54,250 nucleotides of DNA from Caccovicinus sp051878975 (GCA_051878975.1 JBJELD010000049.1:1-54250); one strand, 5' to 3'; counted from the stretch's first letter, positions 32,701 to 41,816 are shown. Notes: generated by a model from the letters alone, not told the origin. Numbers and translations are program-made.

Positions 32701-32801
32701 AGTAAGCACGTTATCAAATTAGCACTGTACCATGTGAAAGTAACGGCTGACCGGAACTTTTATCAAAGTGGCCTGCAGGAAGAAGAGATGAAGGAGAGAA
32801 G

Positions 32802-34070
32802 ATGGCAAACAAGTTAATCCATACACCCGAAGGCGTCCGGGATATTTATGGCGCAGAATGCAGACAGAAGCTGAAGGTTCAGGAGAAAATTCTGAAAACA
32901 CTGTATCTCTACGGCTATCAGCACATTGAGACGCCAAGCTTTGAATTTTTTGACATTTTCAATGAGGAACGGGGCAGTGTCAGCTCCAGGGAAATGTTTA
33001 AATTTTTTGACCGTGACAACAGTACGCTGGTTCTCCGGCCCGACATGACTCCGGCGATTGCGCGCTGCGTGGCCAAGTATTTTTCGGAAGAAACCATGCC
33101 GCTGCGGCTCTGCTATCTGGAGCGTACCTTTACCAACAATACCAGCTATCAGGGACGCCTGAAAGAATCGACCCAGACGGGAGCTGAGATGATCGGAGAT
33201 GATTCCAGCGATGCAGATGCAGAAATGATCGCCATGGTGATCGACTGCCTGCGGGCTGCCGGGCTTCAGGATTTTCAGGTCGAGCTGGGGCAGGTGGAAT
33301 TTTACCGCGGTCTGGTTGAGGAAGCCGGTATGGATGAGACGACCCAGGAAAAGCTGCGGGATTTCATTGAAAATAAGAACTTTTTCGGCGTAGAGGAGCT
33401 TTTGAATGCTAATCCGGTTAAGCCGGAGTTAAAAGAGGTGTTCCTGCGCCTGCCGGAGCTGTTTGGCTCCATTGATCAGCTCCGGGCCGCCCGGTCCCTG
33501 ACCGCCAACAGGCGGGCGCTGTTTGCAATCGAGCGTCTGGAGAAGGTATATCAGATCCTGGAGAATTACGGCCTTTCGGAGTATGTCTCCTTTGATCTTG
33601 GCATGCTGAGCAAATATCAGTATTACACCGGAATCATTTTCAAGGCCTATACATACGGAACCGGCGATTATGTGGTGACCGGCGGCCGTTATGACAAGCT
33701 GCTGCAGCAGTTCGGAAAGAAGGCGCCGGCAGTAGGCTTCGGCATCGTGGTGGATCAGCTTTTCATGGCGCTGGCCAGTCAGAAGATCCGGCTGGAGGTG
33801 GAAAAGACCAGCACCATGATTCTGTTTGATGTGTCGGCCCGTGTGCCGGCCATTGCACTGGCGGCTCATTTCCGGGAGCAAAATATTCCGGTTCAGTTTC
33901 AGAGAAAGCACCAGACTCCGTCTTTAGAGGATTATCGGAAGATGGCAGAGCGCGGCGGCCTGGAGCAGGTGCTGTATGTGTTCGGAGACGGCAGCCAGGT
34001 CCGCATTTGCCCGGTCGGCGCTGCTTCCGGAGAAGAACGGATCGCTGCTCTGTCCGAATACCTGGGCTGA
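32802..34070 (+). CDS. hisZ: ATP phosphoribosyltransferase regulatory subunit HisZ
   Basis: 422-residue HisRS-like protein lacking synthetase activity, forming the regulatory half of the HisG-HisZ enzyme. HisRS-type features: TPEGVRDIYG, the motif 2-like RPDMTPAIAR, the ERTFTNNTSYQGRLKESTQTGAE loop, and SKYQYYTGIIFKAYTYGTG. There is no anticodon-binding domain of full HisRS length. A short-form hisG follows 36 bases later, as the HisZ system requires. ATGAAGGAGAGAAG precedes the start. Confidence 0.95.
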   Translation: MANKLIHTPEGVRDIYGAECRQKLKVQEKILKTLYLYGYQHIETPSFEFFDIFNEERGSVSSREMFKFFDRDNSTLVLRPDMTPAIARCVAKYFSEETMPLRLCYLERTFTNNTSYQGRLKESTQTGAEMIGDDSSDADAEMIAMVIDCLRAAGLQDFQVELGQVEFYRGLVEEAGMDETTQEKLRDFIENKNFFGVEELLNANPVKPELKEVFLRLPELFGSIDQLRAARSLTANRRALFAIERLEKVYQILENYGLSEYVSFDLGMLSKYQYYTGIIFKAYTYGTGDYVVTGGRYDKLLQQFGKKAPAVGFGIVVDQLFMALASQKIRLEVEKTSTMILFDVSARVPAIALAAHFREQNIPVQFQRKHQTPSLEDYRKMAERGGLEQVLYVFGDGSQVRICPVGAASGEERIAALSEYLG

Positions 34071-34106
34071 GACAAAAAAGAATACCGACAGGGATGGGAG
34101 AAGAAG

Positions 34107-34757
34107 ATGAGATATTTAACCGTGGCTCTGGCAAAGGGCCGGCTTGCCAATAAGGCAATGGATATGTTTGAGCGGATCGGTATCCGCTGTGAGGAGATGA
34201 AGGACAAATCCTCCCGAAAGCTGATTTTCGTAAATGAGGAGCTGGGGATGCGCTTTTTCCTGGCCAAGGCAAATGATGTTCCCACCTATGTGGAGTACGG
34301 CGCTGCCGACATCGGAATCGTGGGAAAGGATACGATCCTGGAAGAAGGCCGGAAGCTTTATGAGGTGCTGGATCTAAGGATGGGCAGATGCCGTATGTGC
34401 GTCTGCGGACCGGAGTCAGCCAGAGAGCGCTTGATGCATCATGAATTGATCCGGGTGGCTACCAAGTATCCGCATATTGCCAAGGATTACTTTTATAATA
34501 AGAAATATCAGACCGTGGAAATCATTAAGCTCAATGGTTCCATTGAGCTGGCCCCCATCGTTGGCCTGGCTGATGTAATCGTGGATATCGTGGAGACGGG
34601 AAGTACTCTGCGGGAAAACGGGCTGGTGGTGCTGGAAGAGGTCTGCGGCCTGTCGGCCAGAGTAGTGGTCAATCAGGTCAGCATGAAGCGGGAAAATGAG
34701 CGGATTACCCGGATCATCAAGGATCTGCAGGAGCTTTTAAGGGAGGAACAGGCATGA
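34107..34757 (+). CDS. hisG: ATP phosphoribosyltransferase, short form
   Basis: 216-residue HisG(S), first step of histidine synthesis (ATP plus PRPP to phosphoribosyl-ATP). It has the VALAKGRL opening, the AADIGIVGKDT loop, and the PRPP-binding segment DIVETGSTLRENGL. It lacks the C-terminal regulatory domain of long HisG and so depends on HisZ. The stop overlaps hisD (ATGA). Confidence 0.97.
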   Translation: MRYLTVALAKGRLANKAMDMFERIGIRCEEMKDKSSRKLIFVNEELGMRFFLAKANDVPTYVEYGAADIGIVGKDTILEEGRKLYEVLDLRMGRCRMCVCGPESARERLMHHELIRVATKYPHIAKDYFYNKKYQTVEIIKLNGSIELAPIVGLADVIVDIVETGSTLRENGLVVLEEVCGLSARVVVNQVSMKRENERITRIIKDLQELLREEQA

Positions 34758-36058
34758 GAATCGTACAGTTAGATGAAGAGACCAGAAAGAATATTCTGGA
34801 GGGGCTGTTAAAACGTGACCCCAACAATTATACCACCTATGCGGACACCGTTCAGCAGATTGTGGATGACATCAAGGAGCGCCGGGATGAGGCACTGTTT
34901 GAATATACCAGAAAGTTCGATCAGGCAGAGCTGACTCCGGAAAACATCCGGGTCACCGATGCGGAAATTGCAGAGGCCATGGAACAGGTGGAGCCGAAGC
35001 TTTTGGAGATCATGAAAAAGTCCATGGCCAACATCCGGGAATATCACCAGAGACAGGTGCGCCAGAGCTGGTTTGAGAGCAAGCCGGACGGTACCATCCT
35101 GGGTCAGAAGATGACGGCACTGGAGAGTGTGGGTGTATACGTTCCGGGAGGCAAGGCGGCCTATCCGTCTACCGTGCTGATGAATATTATCCCGGCAGAG
35201 GTGGCCGGTGTGGAGCGCATCGTCATGGTGACGCCTCCCGGTGCGGACGGCAAGGTAAATCCGGTGACACTGACGGCAGCGCATCTGGCAGGAGCTACGG
35301 AGGTTTACAAGGTGGGCGGTGCGCAGGCGATCGCTGCTCTGGCCTTTGGCACTCCGTCCATTCCGAGAGTCAACAAGATCGTGGGTCCGGGAAATATTTT
35401 TGTGGCCCTTGCAAAGAAGGCTGTATACGGCCATGTGAGCATTGACAGCATTGCCGGACCGAGTGAAATTCTGGTCATTGCCGATGAGACGGCAAATCCC
35501 AGGTATGTGGCGGCGGATCTGTTAAGTCAGGCTGAGCATGACGAGCTGGCCTCTGCCATTCTGGTGACCACCAGTATGGAGCTGGCAAAGGCGGTTTCGG
35601 CTCAGGTGGATGAGTTTGTAAAAACCCTTTCCCGGAAAGATATTCTGGAGAAATCCCTGGAGAATTACGGTTACATTCTGGTTGCGGATTCTCTGGATGA
35701 GGCGGTTCGGACGGCCAATGAGATCGCTTCCGAGCATCTGGAGATCGTGACGAAAAATCCGTTTGAGGTGATGACCAAGATCCGGAATGCGGGAGCCATC
35801 TTTATCGGAGAATACAGCTCCGAACCGCTGGGCGATTATTTTGCAGGTCCGAATCATGTGCTGCCGACCAACGGAACGGCGAAATTCTTCTCTCCGCTTG
35901 GCGTAGATGATTTTGTAAAGAAGTCCAGCATCATCTATTATTCCAGAGAAGCGCTGAAAAAGGTGCACCAGGATATCGAGGCCTTTGCAGAATCGGAGCA
36001 TCTGACCGCACATGCCAACTCCATCCGGGTGCGGTTTGAAGCGGAGGAAGCAGAATGA
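34754..36058 (+). CDS. hisD: Histidinol dehydrogenase
   Basis: 434-residue zinc enzyme oxidising histidinol to histidine with NAD, the last step of the pathway. It has GVYVPGGKAAYPS, GPGNIFVALAK, the SIDSIAGPSEILVIAD signature, SQAEHDE with the zinc His, and GPNHVLPTNGTAKF. Length is normal. It overlaps hisG and hisB by 4 bases each, so translation is coupled. Confidence 0.97.
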   Translation: MRIVQLDEETRKNILEGLLKRDPNNYTTYADTVQQIVDDIKERRDEALFEYTRKFDQAELTPENIRVTDAEIAEAMEQVEPKLLEIMKKSMANIREYHQRQVRQSWFESKPDGTILGQKMTALESVGVYVPGGKAAYPSTVLMNIIPAEVAGVERIVMVTPPGADGKVNPVTLTAAHLAGATEVYKVGGAQAIAALAFGTPSIPRVNKIVGPGNIFVALAKKAVYGHVSIDSIAGPSEILVIADETANPRYVAADLLSQAEHDELASAILVTTSMELAKAVSAQVDEFVKTLSRKDILEKSLENYGYILVADSLDEAVRTANEIASEHLEIVTKNPFEVMTKIRNAGAIFIGEYSSEPLGDYFAGPNHVLPTNGTAKFFSPLGVDDFVKKSSIIYYSREALKKVHQDIEAFAESEHLTAHANSIRVRFEAEEAE

Positions 36059-36645
36059 GAGAAGCGCGGATTGAGAGAAATACCAACGAGACAAAGATTT
36101 CCATGATGCTTCGGCTGGATGGAAGCGGGAAGGCGGATATCCGGACCGGAATCGGATTTTTTGATCATATGCTGAACAATTTTGCCCGGCATGGTCTGTT
36201 TGACCTGACTCTCCGGGTGGAGGGCGATCTGGAGGTGGATACCCACCACACCATTGAGGATGTCGGCATTGTGCTGGGAAAAGCAATCAAGGAAGCTGCA
36301 GGAGACAAGAAGGGAATCATCCGGTACGGTTCGAAAATCCTTCCGATGGATGAGGCGCTGCTGCTCTGCGCGCTGGATCTTGGCGGACGGCCGTATCTGG
36401 TTTGTGATCTTTCACTGGACCGGGAATTTGTGGGAGATTTGGAGACCGAAATGATCCGGGAATTTTTTTATGCGGTTTCCTATGCCGGCGAGATGAATCT
36501 GCATATCAAGCAGCTTTCCGGCAGCAACAATCACCATATTATTGAAGGGGCCTTCAAGGCCTTTGCCAAGGCGTTAGATGAGGCAACCCGCTTTGATGAA
36601 CGGATCACCGGCGTGCTTTCCACCAAGGGAAGCCTGACGGATTAG
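36055..36645 (+). CDS. hisB: Imidazoleglycerol-phosphate dehydratase
   Basis: 196-residue monofunctional HisB converting imidazole glycerol phosphate to imidazole acetol phosphate. It has the manganese-binding motifs GIGFFDHML, DTHHTIEDVGIVLG, and SGSNNHHIIEGAFKAFAKAL. The histidinol phosphatase domain of enteric HisB is absent, so a separate phosphatase must exist. Confidence 0.97.
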   Translation: MREARIERNTNETKISMMLRLDGSGKADIRTGIGFFDHMLNNFARHGLFDLTLRVEGDLEVDTHHTIEDVGIVLGKAIKEAAGDKKGIIRYGSKILPMDEALLLCALDLGGRPYLVCDLSLDREFVGDLETEMIREFFYAVSYAGEMNLHIKQLSGSNNHHIIEGAFKAFAKALDEATRFDERITGVLSTKGSLTD

Positions 36646-36667
36646 CAGATAAAAGGAGAACAATGAT

Positions 36668-37402
36668 ATGCAGTTATATCCTGCGATTGACATGAAGAAC
36701 GGACAGTGTGTCCGGTTAAAACAGGGAGAATTCAAAAAGATTACCGTATATTCGGATACACCGGAAAAGGTGGCGGCTTACTGGCAGGCGCAGGGCGCGA
36801 CCTTCCTTCACCTGGTGGATTTGGACGGCGCTCTGGCCGGTCATTCCGTCAATGAGGAGGTCATCCGCAAGATTGCACAGACGGTATCAATTCCGATCCA
36901 GATCGGCGGCGGGATCCGTTCAGCAGAAGCAGTCCGCAGCATGCTCTCTCTGGGTGTAAAACGAGTGATCATCGGAACCAGGGCAGCGGAGCAGCCGGAG
37001 TTCCTGAAGGAGCTGACGGAAGAGTTCGGCCCGGATGCCATTGTGGCCGGAATCGATGCGAAAAACGGCATGGTGGCAACACAGGGCTGGGAGCAGGTAA
37101 GTTCGGTAACGGCGTTGGAGCTGTGCCTGAAAATGAAGGAATACGGTGTAAAACACATCGTCTACACCGATATCTCCCGGGACGGCATGCTGTCCGGTCC
37201 CAATGTGGAGGCCACCAGGAAGCTTAGGGAGGCCACCGGCCTGGATGTGATTGCGTCCGGAGGCGTATCCTGTATGGAAGATTTGGAGCAGCTGCATCAG
37301 GCAGGAATTCCGGGTGCGATCATCGGAAAAGCCCTGTATGAGAAACGGGTGGATTTAAAGGAAGCTATCTCCCGGTTTGAATCAGCCGGAAACGCGAAAT
37401 AA
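36668..37402 (+). CDS. hisA: Phosphoribosylformimino-AICAR ribotide isomerase HisA
   Basis: 244-residue TIM-barrel isomerase. The opening is YPAIDMKNGQCVRL with the catalytic Asp, then HLVDLDGALAG and GGGIRS. The second half has AGIDAKNG with the other Asp, YTDISRDGMLSGPN and ASGGVSCMEDL. It is clearly HisA rather than HisF. It is followed 15 bases later by the fusion gene. The intervening hisH of many operons is missing. Confidence 0.96.
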   Translation: MQLYPAIDMKNGQCVRLKQGEFKKITVYSDTPEKVAAYWQAQGATFLHLVDLDGALAGHSVNEEVIRKIAQTVSIPIQIGGGIRSAEAVRSMLSLGVKRVIIGTRAAEQPEFLKELTEEFGPDAIVAGIDAKNGMVATQGWEQVSSVTALELCLKMKEYGVKHIVYTDISRDGMLSGPNVEATRKLREATGLDVIASGGVSCMEDLEQLHQAGIPGAIIGKALYEKRVDLKEAISRFESAGNAK

Positions 37403-37417
37403 TGGGAGGAAGAAAAC

Positions 37418-38698
37418 ATGACGGAAACGAAACGGCTGATTGCCGGTCTGGGATGCAGAGAAGGCAAAGCGTACTGCCGGATTAACGGAGAATTTGCGGA
37501 GCAGGAGGAGATCCGGACATTGTGCCGGCACTGCAGTGACAACGGAGCGGATGAGCTTCTGATTTATGATCTGTCACAGACAGACGAGGATCATGAAAGA
37601 ACTATTGGCACAATAAAAGAGATTGCCCGCCAGGTCGATGCCCCGATCATTACCGGAGGTCGGGTAAAGCGCCTGGAGGATGTGAAAAAATATCTGTATG
37701 CCGGGGCCAGCGCTGTATTTCTGGATGCGGGAAAAGAGGAGAATATCGATCTTATAAAAGAGGCTTCCAGCCGGTTCGGGAGCGAGAAGATTTATGTCTG
37801 GATGCCGGATGCTGCAGCCTGGAAAAGGGCGGAAGAATATCATCAGCTCGGTGCCTCCAGGTTCCTTTTTGCAGGAAGCTGGGGGGATGAGGAACAGGCT
37901 GCGGCAGAAGTGCTGAAGCTCCCGGTTCTGATGTGCTGTGAGAAGGAGGAGGAAGCCGCTTCTCTGCTTTGCACTCCGAATATGGAAGGAGCTGTCCTTC
38001 CGGCCTGCTTTGCCGGAAACTGGATGACGTGCAAGCAGTCCTTAAAGGCACAGGGAATTCCGATGGAAACCTTTGAAAGCGCTGTCCGCTGGGAGAAATT
38101 TCATCTGAACAGCGACGGTCTGATCCCGGTCATTGTCCAGGATTACAAGACCAATGAGGTGCTGATGTTAGCCTATATGAATCAGGAGGCTTTTGAGAAG
38201 ACGCTGGAAACGGGCATGATGACCTATTTCAGCCGCAGCCGTCAGTGTCTCTGGCTGAAGGGGGAGACCTCCGGTCATTTCCAGTATGTGAAATCCCTGA
38301 GCCTGGACTGCGACAAGGATACCATCCTGGCCCGGGTGCATCAGATCGGAGCTGCCTGCCACACCGGCAGCCGCAGCTGCTTTTTCCAGCCGCTTGTGCA
38401 GAAGGAATATAAGGAAACCAATCCGTTGAAGCAATTTGAAGAGCTTTATGCCGTGATTCAGGACCGCAAGGCTCATCCGAAGGAGGGTTCCTATACCAAT
38501 TATCTGTTTGACAAGGGAATTGACAAGATCTTAAAGAAGTGCGGAGAAGAGGCGACCGAGATCATCATTGCCGCCAAAAATCCGGATCCGGAGGAGATCA
38601 AGTATGAAATTTCCGATTTTCTGTACCATGTGATGGTTCTTATGGTGGAAAAGGGCGTGACCTGGGAAGAGATTACCAGAGAGCTGGCCAACCGTTAG
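37418..38698 (+). CDS. hisI: HisF-like barrel fused to HisI-HisE (phosphoribosyl-AMP cyclohydrolase / phosphoribosyl-ATP pyrophosphatase)
   Basis: 426 residues, about twice a normal HisIE. Residues about 1-215 look like a decayed HisF TIM barrel: KRLIAGLGCREGKAY aligns by eye with the HisF opening IIPCLDVRDG, but the catalytic Asp position is Gly; GADELLIYDLS, PIITGGRVKRLEDVKKYLYAG and RFGSEKIYVW retain the barrel pattern. Residues about 227-325 are HisI, with SRSRQCLWLKGETSGH, the CDKD metal site and ACHTGSRSCF. Residues about 330-426 are HisE, with GEEATEIIIAAKN and the YEISDFLYH helix. HisI and HisE look active; the barrel is probably not a functional cyclase, or has a different role. The symbol reflects the HisIE part. 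Confidence 0.9.
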   Translation: MTETKRLIAGLGCREGKAYCRINGEFAEQEEIRTLCRHCSDNGADELLIYDLSQTDEDHERTIGTIKEIARQVDAPIITGGRVKRLEDVKKYLYAGASAVFLDAGKEENIDLIKEASSRFGSEKIYVWMPDAAAWKRAEEYHQLGASRFLFAGSWGDEEQAAAEVLKLPVLMCCEKEEEAASLLCTPNMEGAVLPACFAGNWMTCKQSLKAQGIPMETFESAVRWEKFHLNSDGLIPVIVQDYKTNEVLMLAYMNQEAFEKTLETGMMTYFSRSRQCLWLKGETSGHFQYVKSLSLDCDKDTILARVHQIGAACHTGSRSCFFQPLVQKEYKETNPLKQFEELYAVIQDRKAHPKEGSYTNYLFDKGIDKILKKCGEEATEIIIAAKNPDPEEIKYEISDFLYHVMVLMVEKGVTWEEITRELANR

Positions 38699-38719
38699 AC
38701 ATGCTGGGAGACAAACATT

Positions 38720-39583
38720 ATGCTGGTAAGAGACAGAGAAAAATTAAAGGATAAAAAGAGGATCGTCATCAAGATCGGTTCCTCCTCCCTGACCCATCCG
38801 GAGACAGGGGACTTAAACTTAAGCAAAATTGAAAAGCTGGTCCGTGTCATCAGTGATCTGAAGGGGGCAGGAAAGGAAGTGGTTCTGGTGTCCTCCGGCG
38901 CGATTGCAGCCGGCCGTCAGGCGCTGGGACACCGAAGCCGGCCGGGAAGCCTGGCGCAGAAGCAGGCCTTTGCTGCAGTCGGTCAGGCCAGACTGATGAT
39001 GGTTTACCAGAAGCTGTTTTCTGAATATAATCAGACAGCGGCGCAGGTTCTTCTGACCAAGCACACCATGCTGCAGGACAGCTCCCGGTACAATGCGCAG
39101 AATACCTTTGAGGAGCTGTTAAAGCTGGGTGCAATTCCGATTGTGAATGAAAATGACACCGTGTCCACGGCTGAGATCCCCTATGTGGATACCTTCGGAG
39201 ACAATGACCGCCTTTCGGCTGTGGTGGCAGCTCTGATCGGGGCGGATCTCCTGATTCTGCTTTCCGATATAGACGGGCTGTACTCTGACGATCCAAAATC
39301 CAATCCGGATGCACGTTTTATCAGTATCGTTTACGAAATCAACGAGAAGCTGCTGGCTATGGGAAAATCGACCACCAGCAGCGATGTGGGAACCGGCGGA
39401 ATGGCAGCCAAGCTGGGCGCGGCCCGGATTGCCACAGACAGCGGCACCGATATGGTCATTGCCAACGGGGAGGATGTGACGATCGTGCAGGAAATCATGG
39501 ACGGCAAAGATCTGGGAACCTTGTTTATGGCTCATACCGGCCAGGACTTCGACCTGATGTATTATCTGACGAACGAATATTAG
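38720..39583 (+). CDS. proB: Glutamate 5-kinase
   Basis: 287-residue kinase for the first step of proline synthesis. It has VIKIGSSSLTHPETG, VSSGAIAAGRQALG, the NENDTVSTAEIPYVDTFGDNDRLSA substrate loop and GTGGMAAKLGAARIA. The C-terminal PUA domain of enteric ProB is absent. TGGGAG precedes the ATG. proA is not adjacent but three genes down. Confidence 0.96.
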   Translation: MLVRDREKLKDKKRIVIKIGSSSLTHPETGDLNLSKIEKLVRVISDLKGAGKEVVLVSSGAIAAGRQALGHRSRPGSLAQKQAFAAVGQARLMMVYQKLFSEYNQTAAQVLLTKHTMLQDSSRYNAQNTFEELLKLGAIPIVNENDTVSTAEIPYVDTFGDNDRLSAVVAALIGADLLILLSDIDGLYSDDPKSNPDARFISIVYEINEKLLAMGKSTTSSDVGTGGMAAKLGAARIATDSGTDMVIANGEDVTIVQEIMDGKDLGTLFMAHTGQDFDLMYYLTNEY

Positions 39584-39653
39584 CCGGCAGCTCTGTGCAG
39601 GGAGCACTTCAGAAAAGGAAAAACTGGGACACGAAAAAGGACAGGAAGAATAT

Positions 39654-39881
39654 ATGTTAGAAGAAAAAATTGACCGTATTAATACGTTATACCATAAATC
39701 TCAGTCCGTCGGATTGACGGAAGAGGAGAAGAAGGAACAGCAGCAGCTTCGCCAGGAATATATAAAAGCGATCCGGGAAAGCCTTCGCGGCAACTTAAAC
39801 AACATTTCGATTAAGGAAGCGGATGGAAGCATTACCAATTTAGGCGAAAAGTACGGAAAAAAGAAAAAGGAAGACAAATGA
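39654..39881 (+). CDS. DUF896 family protein (YnzC-like)
   Basis: 75-residue DUF896 protein, a small three-helix fold known from Bacillus YnzC. The sequence reads IDRINTLYHKSQSVGLTEEE then QQLRQEYIKAIRESLRGNLNNI, the family core, with a basic tail (KKKKEDK). The molecular function is not established. The stop overlaps the start of the next gene (ATGA), tying it to folate enzyme expression. Confidence 0.94.
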   Translation: MLEEKIDRINTLYHKSQSVGLTEEEKKEQQQLRQEYIKAIRESLRGNLNNISIKEADGSITNLGEKYGKKKKEDK

Positions 39882-40453
39882 CAGACGGACAGAGGATTGC
39901 GAAGCAGAAGCAGCTGCTGCGGAAACGGATCCGGGCACTCCGGGAGGAAATCCGGCCGGAGGAAAAGGCGGACTGGGACGAAAAGCTTTGCAGCCGTTTT
40001 TTTCAGCTGTATGAGTCGGATCCGGCCGGCTGGGTTTATCTGTACATGGATTTTCGGAAGGAAGCCGGGACCGGTCAGCTTCTTGAAACGCTCTGGCAGC
40101 GTGGTGTTCATGCTGCTGCCCCGCGTGTAGAGGGGAACGAGATGAGGTTTTATGAGATCCGAAAGCCGGAAGATCTGGTTCCCGGTTATATGGGGATTTT
40201 GGAGCCGGCTGACGGCCTTAATGAAGCATCGGCTGAAAAAGCCCTGGTTTTGGTTCCGGGTCTGGCTTTTGACCGGGACGGTTACCGGCTGGGATACGGC
40301 GGAGGCTTTTATGATCGTTTTTTTGAACAGGAGCCGCAGCATGTGAAGTGGGGACTGGCCTACGAATTCCAGCTTGTGGATGCGGTCCCGCGGGAAGCTT
40401 TTGACCGGAGGCTGGATGCAGTCCTTACACCGAAAGCGGTCTACCGGAATTAG
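39878..40453 (+). CDS. 5-formyltetrahydrofolate cyclo-ligase
   Basis: 191-residue enzyme converting 5-formyl-THF to 5,10-methenyl-THF with ATP. The N-terminal KQLLRKRIRALREEI basic helix and the C-terminal PGLAFDRDGYRLGYGGGFYDRF signature are diagnostic. It is the partner of one-carbon metabolism; its place between proB and proA is unusual. The start overlaps the DUF896 stop. Confidence 0.95.
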   Translation: MTDGQRIAKQKQLLRKRIRALREEIRPEEKADWDEKLCSRFFQLYESDPAGWVYLYMDFRKEAGTGQLLETLWQRGVHAAAPRVEGNEMRFYEIRKPEDLVPGYMGILEPADGLNEASAEKALVLVPGLAFDRDGYRLGYGGGFYDRFFEQEPQHVKWGLAYEFQLVDAVPREAFDRRLDAVLTPKAVYRN

Positions 40454-40463
40454 GAGGGATGTT

Positions 40464-41708
40464 ATGACATTACAGGAAATCGGACGTCAGGCAAAGGAGG
40501 TTTCCAGAAAGCTGGGCATTCTCGGTGTGGCGGAAAAAAATCAGGGACTTTTACATGCGGCCGGGCAGCTGATTGCCGGTCAGGAGGAGATCCTGTCTGC
40601 CAATCAGGAGGACATGGAACGGGCCGCTGCTGCCGGCATGAGTCAGGGACTGCTGGACCGTCTGAAGCTGACGCCGGCCCGGATCGAAGGGATGGCAGAC
40701 GGACTGCGTCAGGTTGCTGCGCTGGAGGACCCCATCGGGGAGGTGCTTTCCATGAAGCAGCGTCCCAACGGCCTTCTCATCGGGCAGAAGCGTGTTCCGC
40801 TGGGGGTCATCGGCATCATTTACGAGGCCAGACCGAACGTAACGGCAGATGCCTTCGGTCTGTGCTTTAAAAGCGGAAATGCTGTGATTTTAAAGGGCGG
40901 AAGTGATGCCATTTCCTCGAACCGTGCCATCGTGGCCTGCATGAAGCGCGGCTTAAGGGAGGCCGGACTTCCGGAAGATGCAGTGCAGCTGATTGAGGAT
41001 ACGAGCCGGTCTGTCACCATGGAACTGATGAAGCTGAACCAGTATGTGGATGTGCTGATTCCGAGAGGGGGAGCCGGTCTGATCCGGGCCGTGGTGGAAA
41101 ACAGCACCGTACCGGTGATTGAAACCGGAACCGGGAACTGCCATATTTTTGTAGATGAAACGGCGGATTTTGACATGGCGCTGGATATTATTTTCAATGC
41201 GAAGACTCAGAGGATCGGCGTCTGCAATGCCTGTGAGTCTCTGGTAGTGCATCGGAACATTGCAGAGACGTTTCTGCCGCGCTTAAAAAAGCGTCTGGAC
41301 GAAAAGAAGGTGGAGATCCGCGGGGACGAGGAAGCCTGCCGGATCGAGCCGGGATTTGTAAGAGCTTCCGAGGAGGACTGGGGACGGGAATATCTGGATT
41401 ACATCCTTTCCTGCAGGCTGGTTGATTCCATTGACGAAGCCATTGATCATATCAACCGCTATAATACCAAGCATTCGGAGGCGATTATTACAAGGGATTA
41501 CGCCAATGCGCAGCGGTTTTTGAATGAGATTGATGCGGCGGCAGTCTATGTGAATGCTTCTACCCGATTTACTGACGGCTGTGAATTCGGTTTCGGCGCG
41601 GAGATCGGCATCAGCACGCAGAAGCTTCACGCAAGAGGACCGATGGGGCTGAAGGAACTGACCACAACGAAATATATTATTTACGGAAACGGACAGATCC
41701 GGCCATAG
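40464..41708 (+). CDS. proA: Glutamate-5-semialdehyde dehydrogenase (gamma-glutamyl phosphate reductase)
   Basis: 414-residue NADPH-dependent reductase, second step of proline synthesis. It has PLGVIGIIYEARPNVTADA, KSGNAVILKGGSDA, IPRGGAGLIRAV, the catalytic-Cys segment RIGVCNACESLVVH, and GFGAEIGISTQKLHARGPMGL. ATG 40464 follows AGGAGGG; an extra upstream ATG lies within the preceding gene. A terminator follows. Confidence 0.97.
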   Translation: MTLQEIGRQAKEVSRKLGILGVAEKNQGLLHAAGQLIAGQEEILSANQEDMERAAAAGMSQGLLDRLKLTPARIEGMADGLRQVAALEDPIGEVLSMKQRPNGLLIGQKRVPLGVIGIIYEARPNVTADAFGLCFKSGNAVILKGGSDAISSNRAIVACMKRGLREAGLPEDAVQLIEDTSRSVTMELMKLNQYVDVLIPRGGAGLIRAVVENSTVPVIETGTGNCHIFVDETADFDMALDIIFNAKTQRIGVCNACESLVVHRNIAETFLPRLKKRLDEKKVEIRGDEEACRIEPGFVRASEEDWGREYLDYILSCRLVDSIDEAIDHINRYNTKHSEAIITRDYANAQRFLNEIDAAAVYVNASTRFTDGCEFGFGAEIGISTQKLHARGPMGLKELTTTKYIIYGNGQIRP

Positions 41709-41724
41709 CGGATCATCTGCCGAT

Positions 41725-41770
41725 AAAAACGGTGCTGCATGAACAAAGAAAGCTGCGGCATCGTTTTTTA
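41725..41770 (+). terminator. Terminator after proA
   Basis: A roughly 15-bp stem with two G-T pairs (41725-41739 with 41754-41768), whose 3' arm is the T tract itself (CGTTTTTTA). Confidence 0.8.
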
Positions 41771-41787
41771 TCTTTCCGAATTAAGTA

Positions 41788-41816
41788 TTTCCAAATAGAT
41801 TTTGCTATGCTATAAT
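41788..41816 (+). promoter_or_regulatory. Extended -10 promoter of miaB-mutS-mutL
   Basis: TATAAT (41811-41816) preceded by TGC (extended -10), with TTTCCA (41788-41793) at a 17-base distance. It is 44 bases before the miaB start. Confidence 0.75.

Noticed and set aside
32719..32745. CIRCE-like half-site TTAGCACT in the hisZ leader
   Set aside because: The second half (GAGTGCTAA) at nine bases is absent, and a heat-shock operator before histidine genes is not expected.
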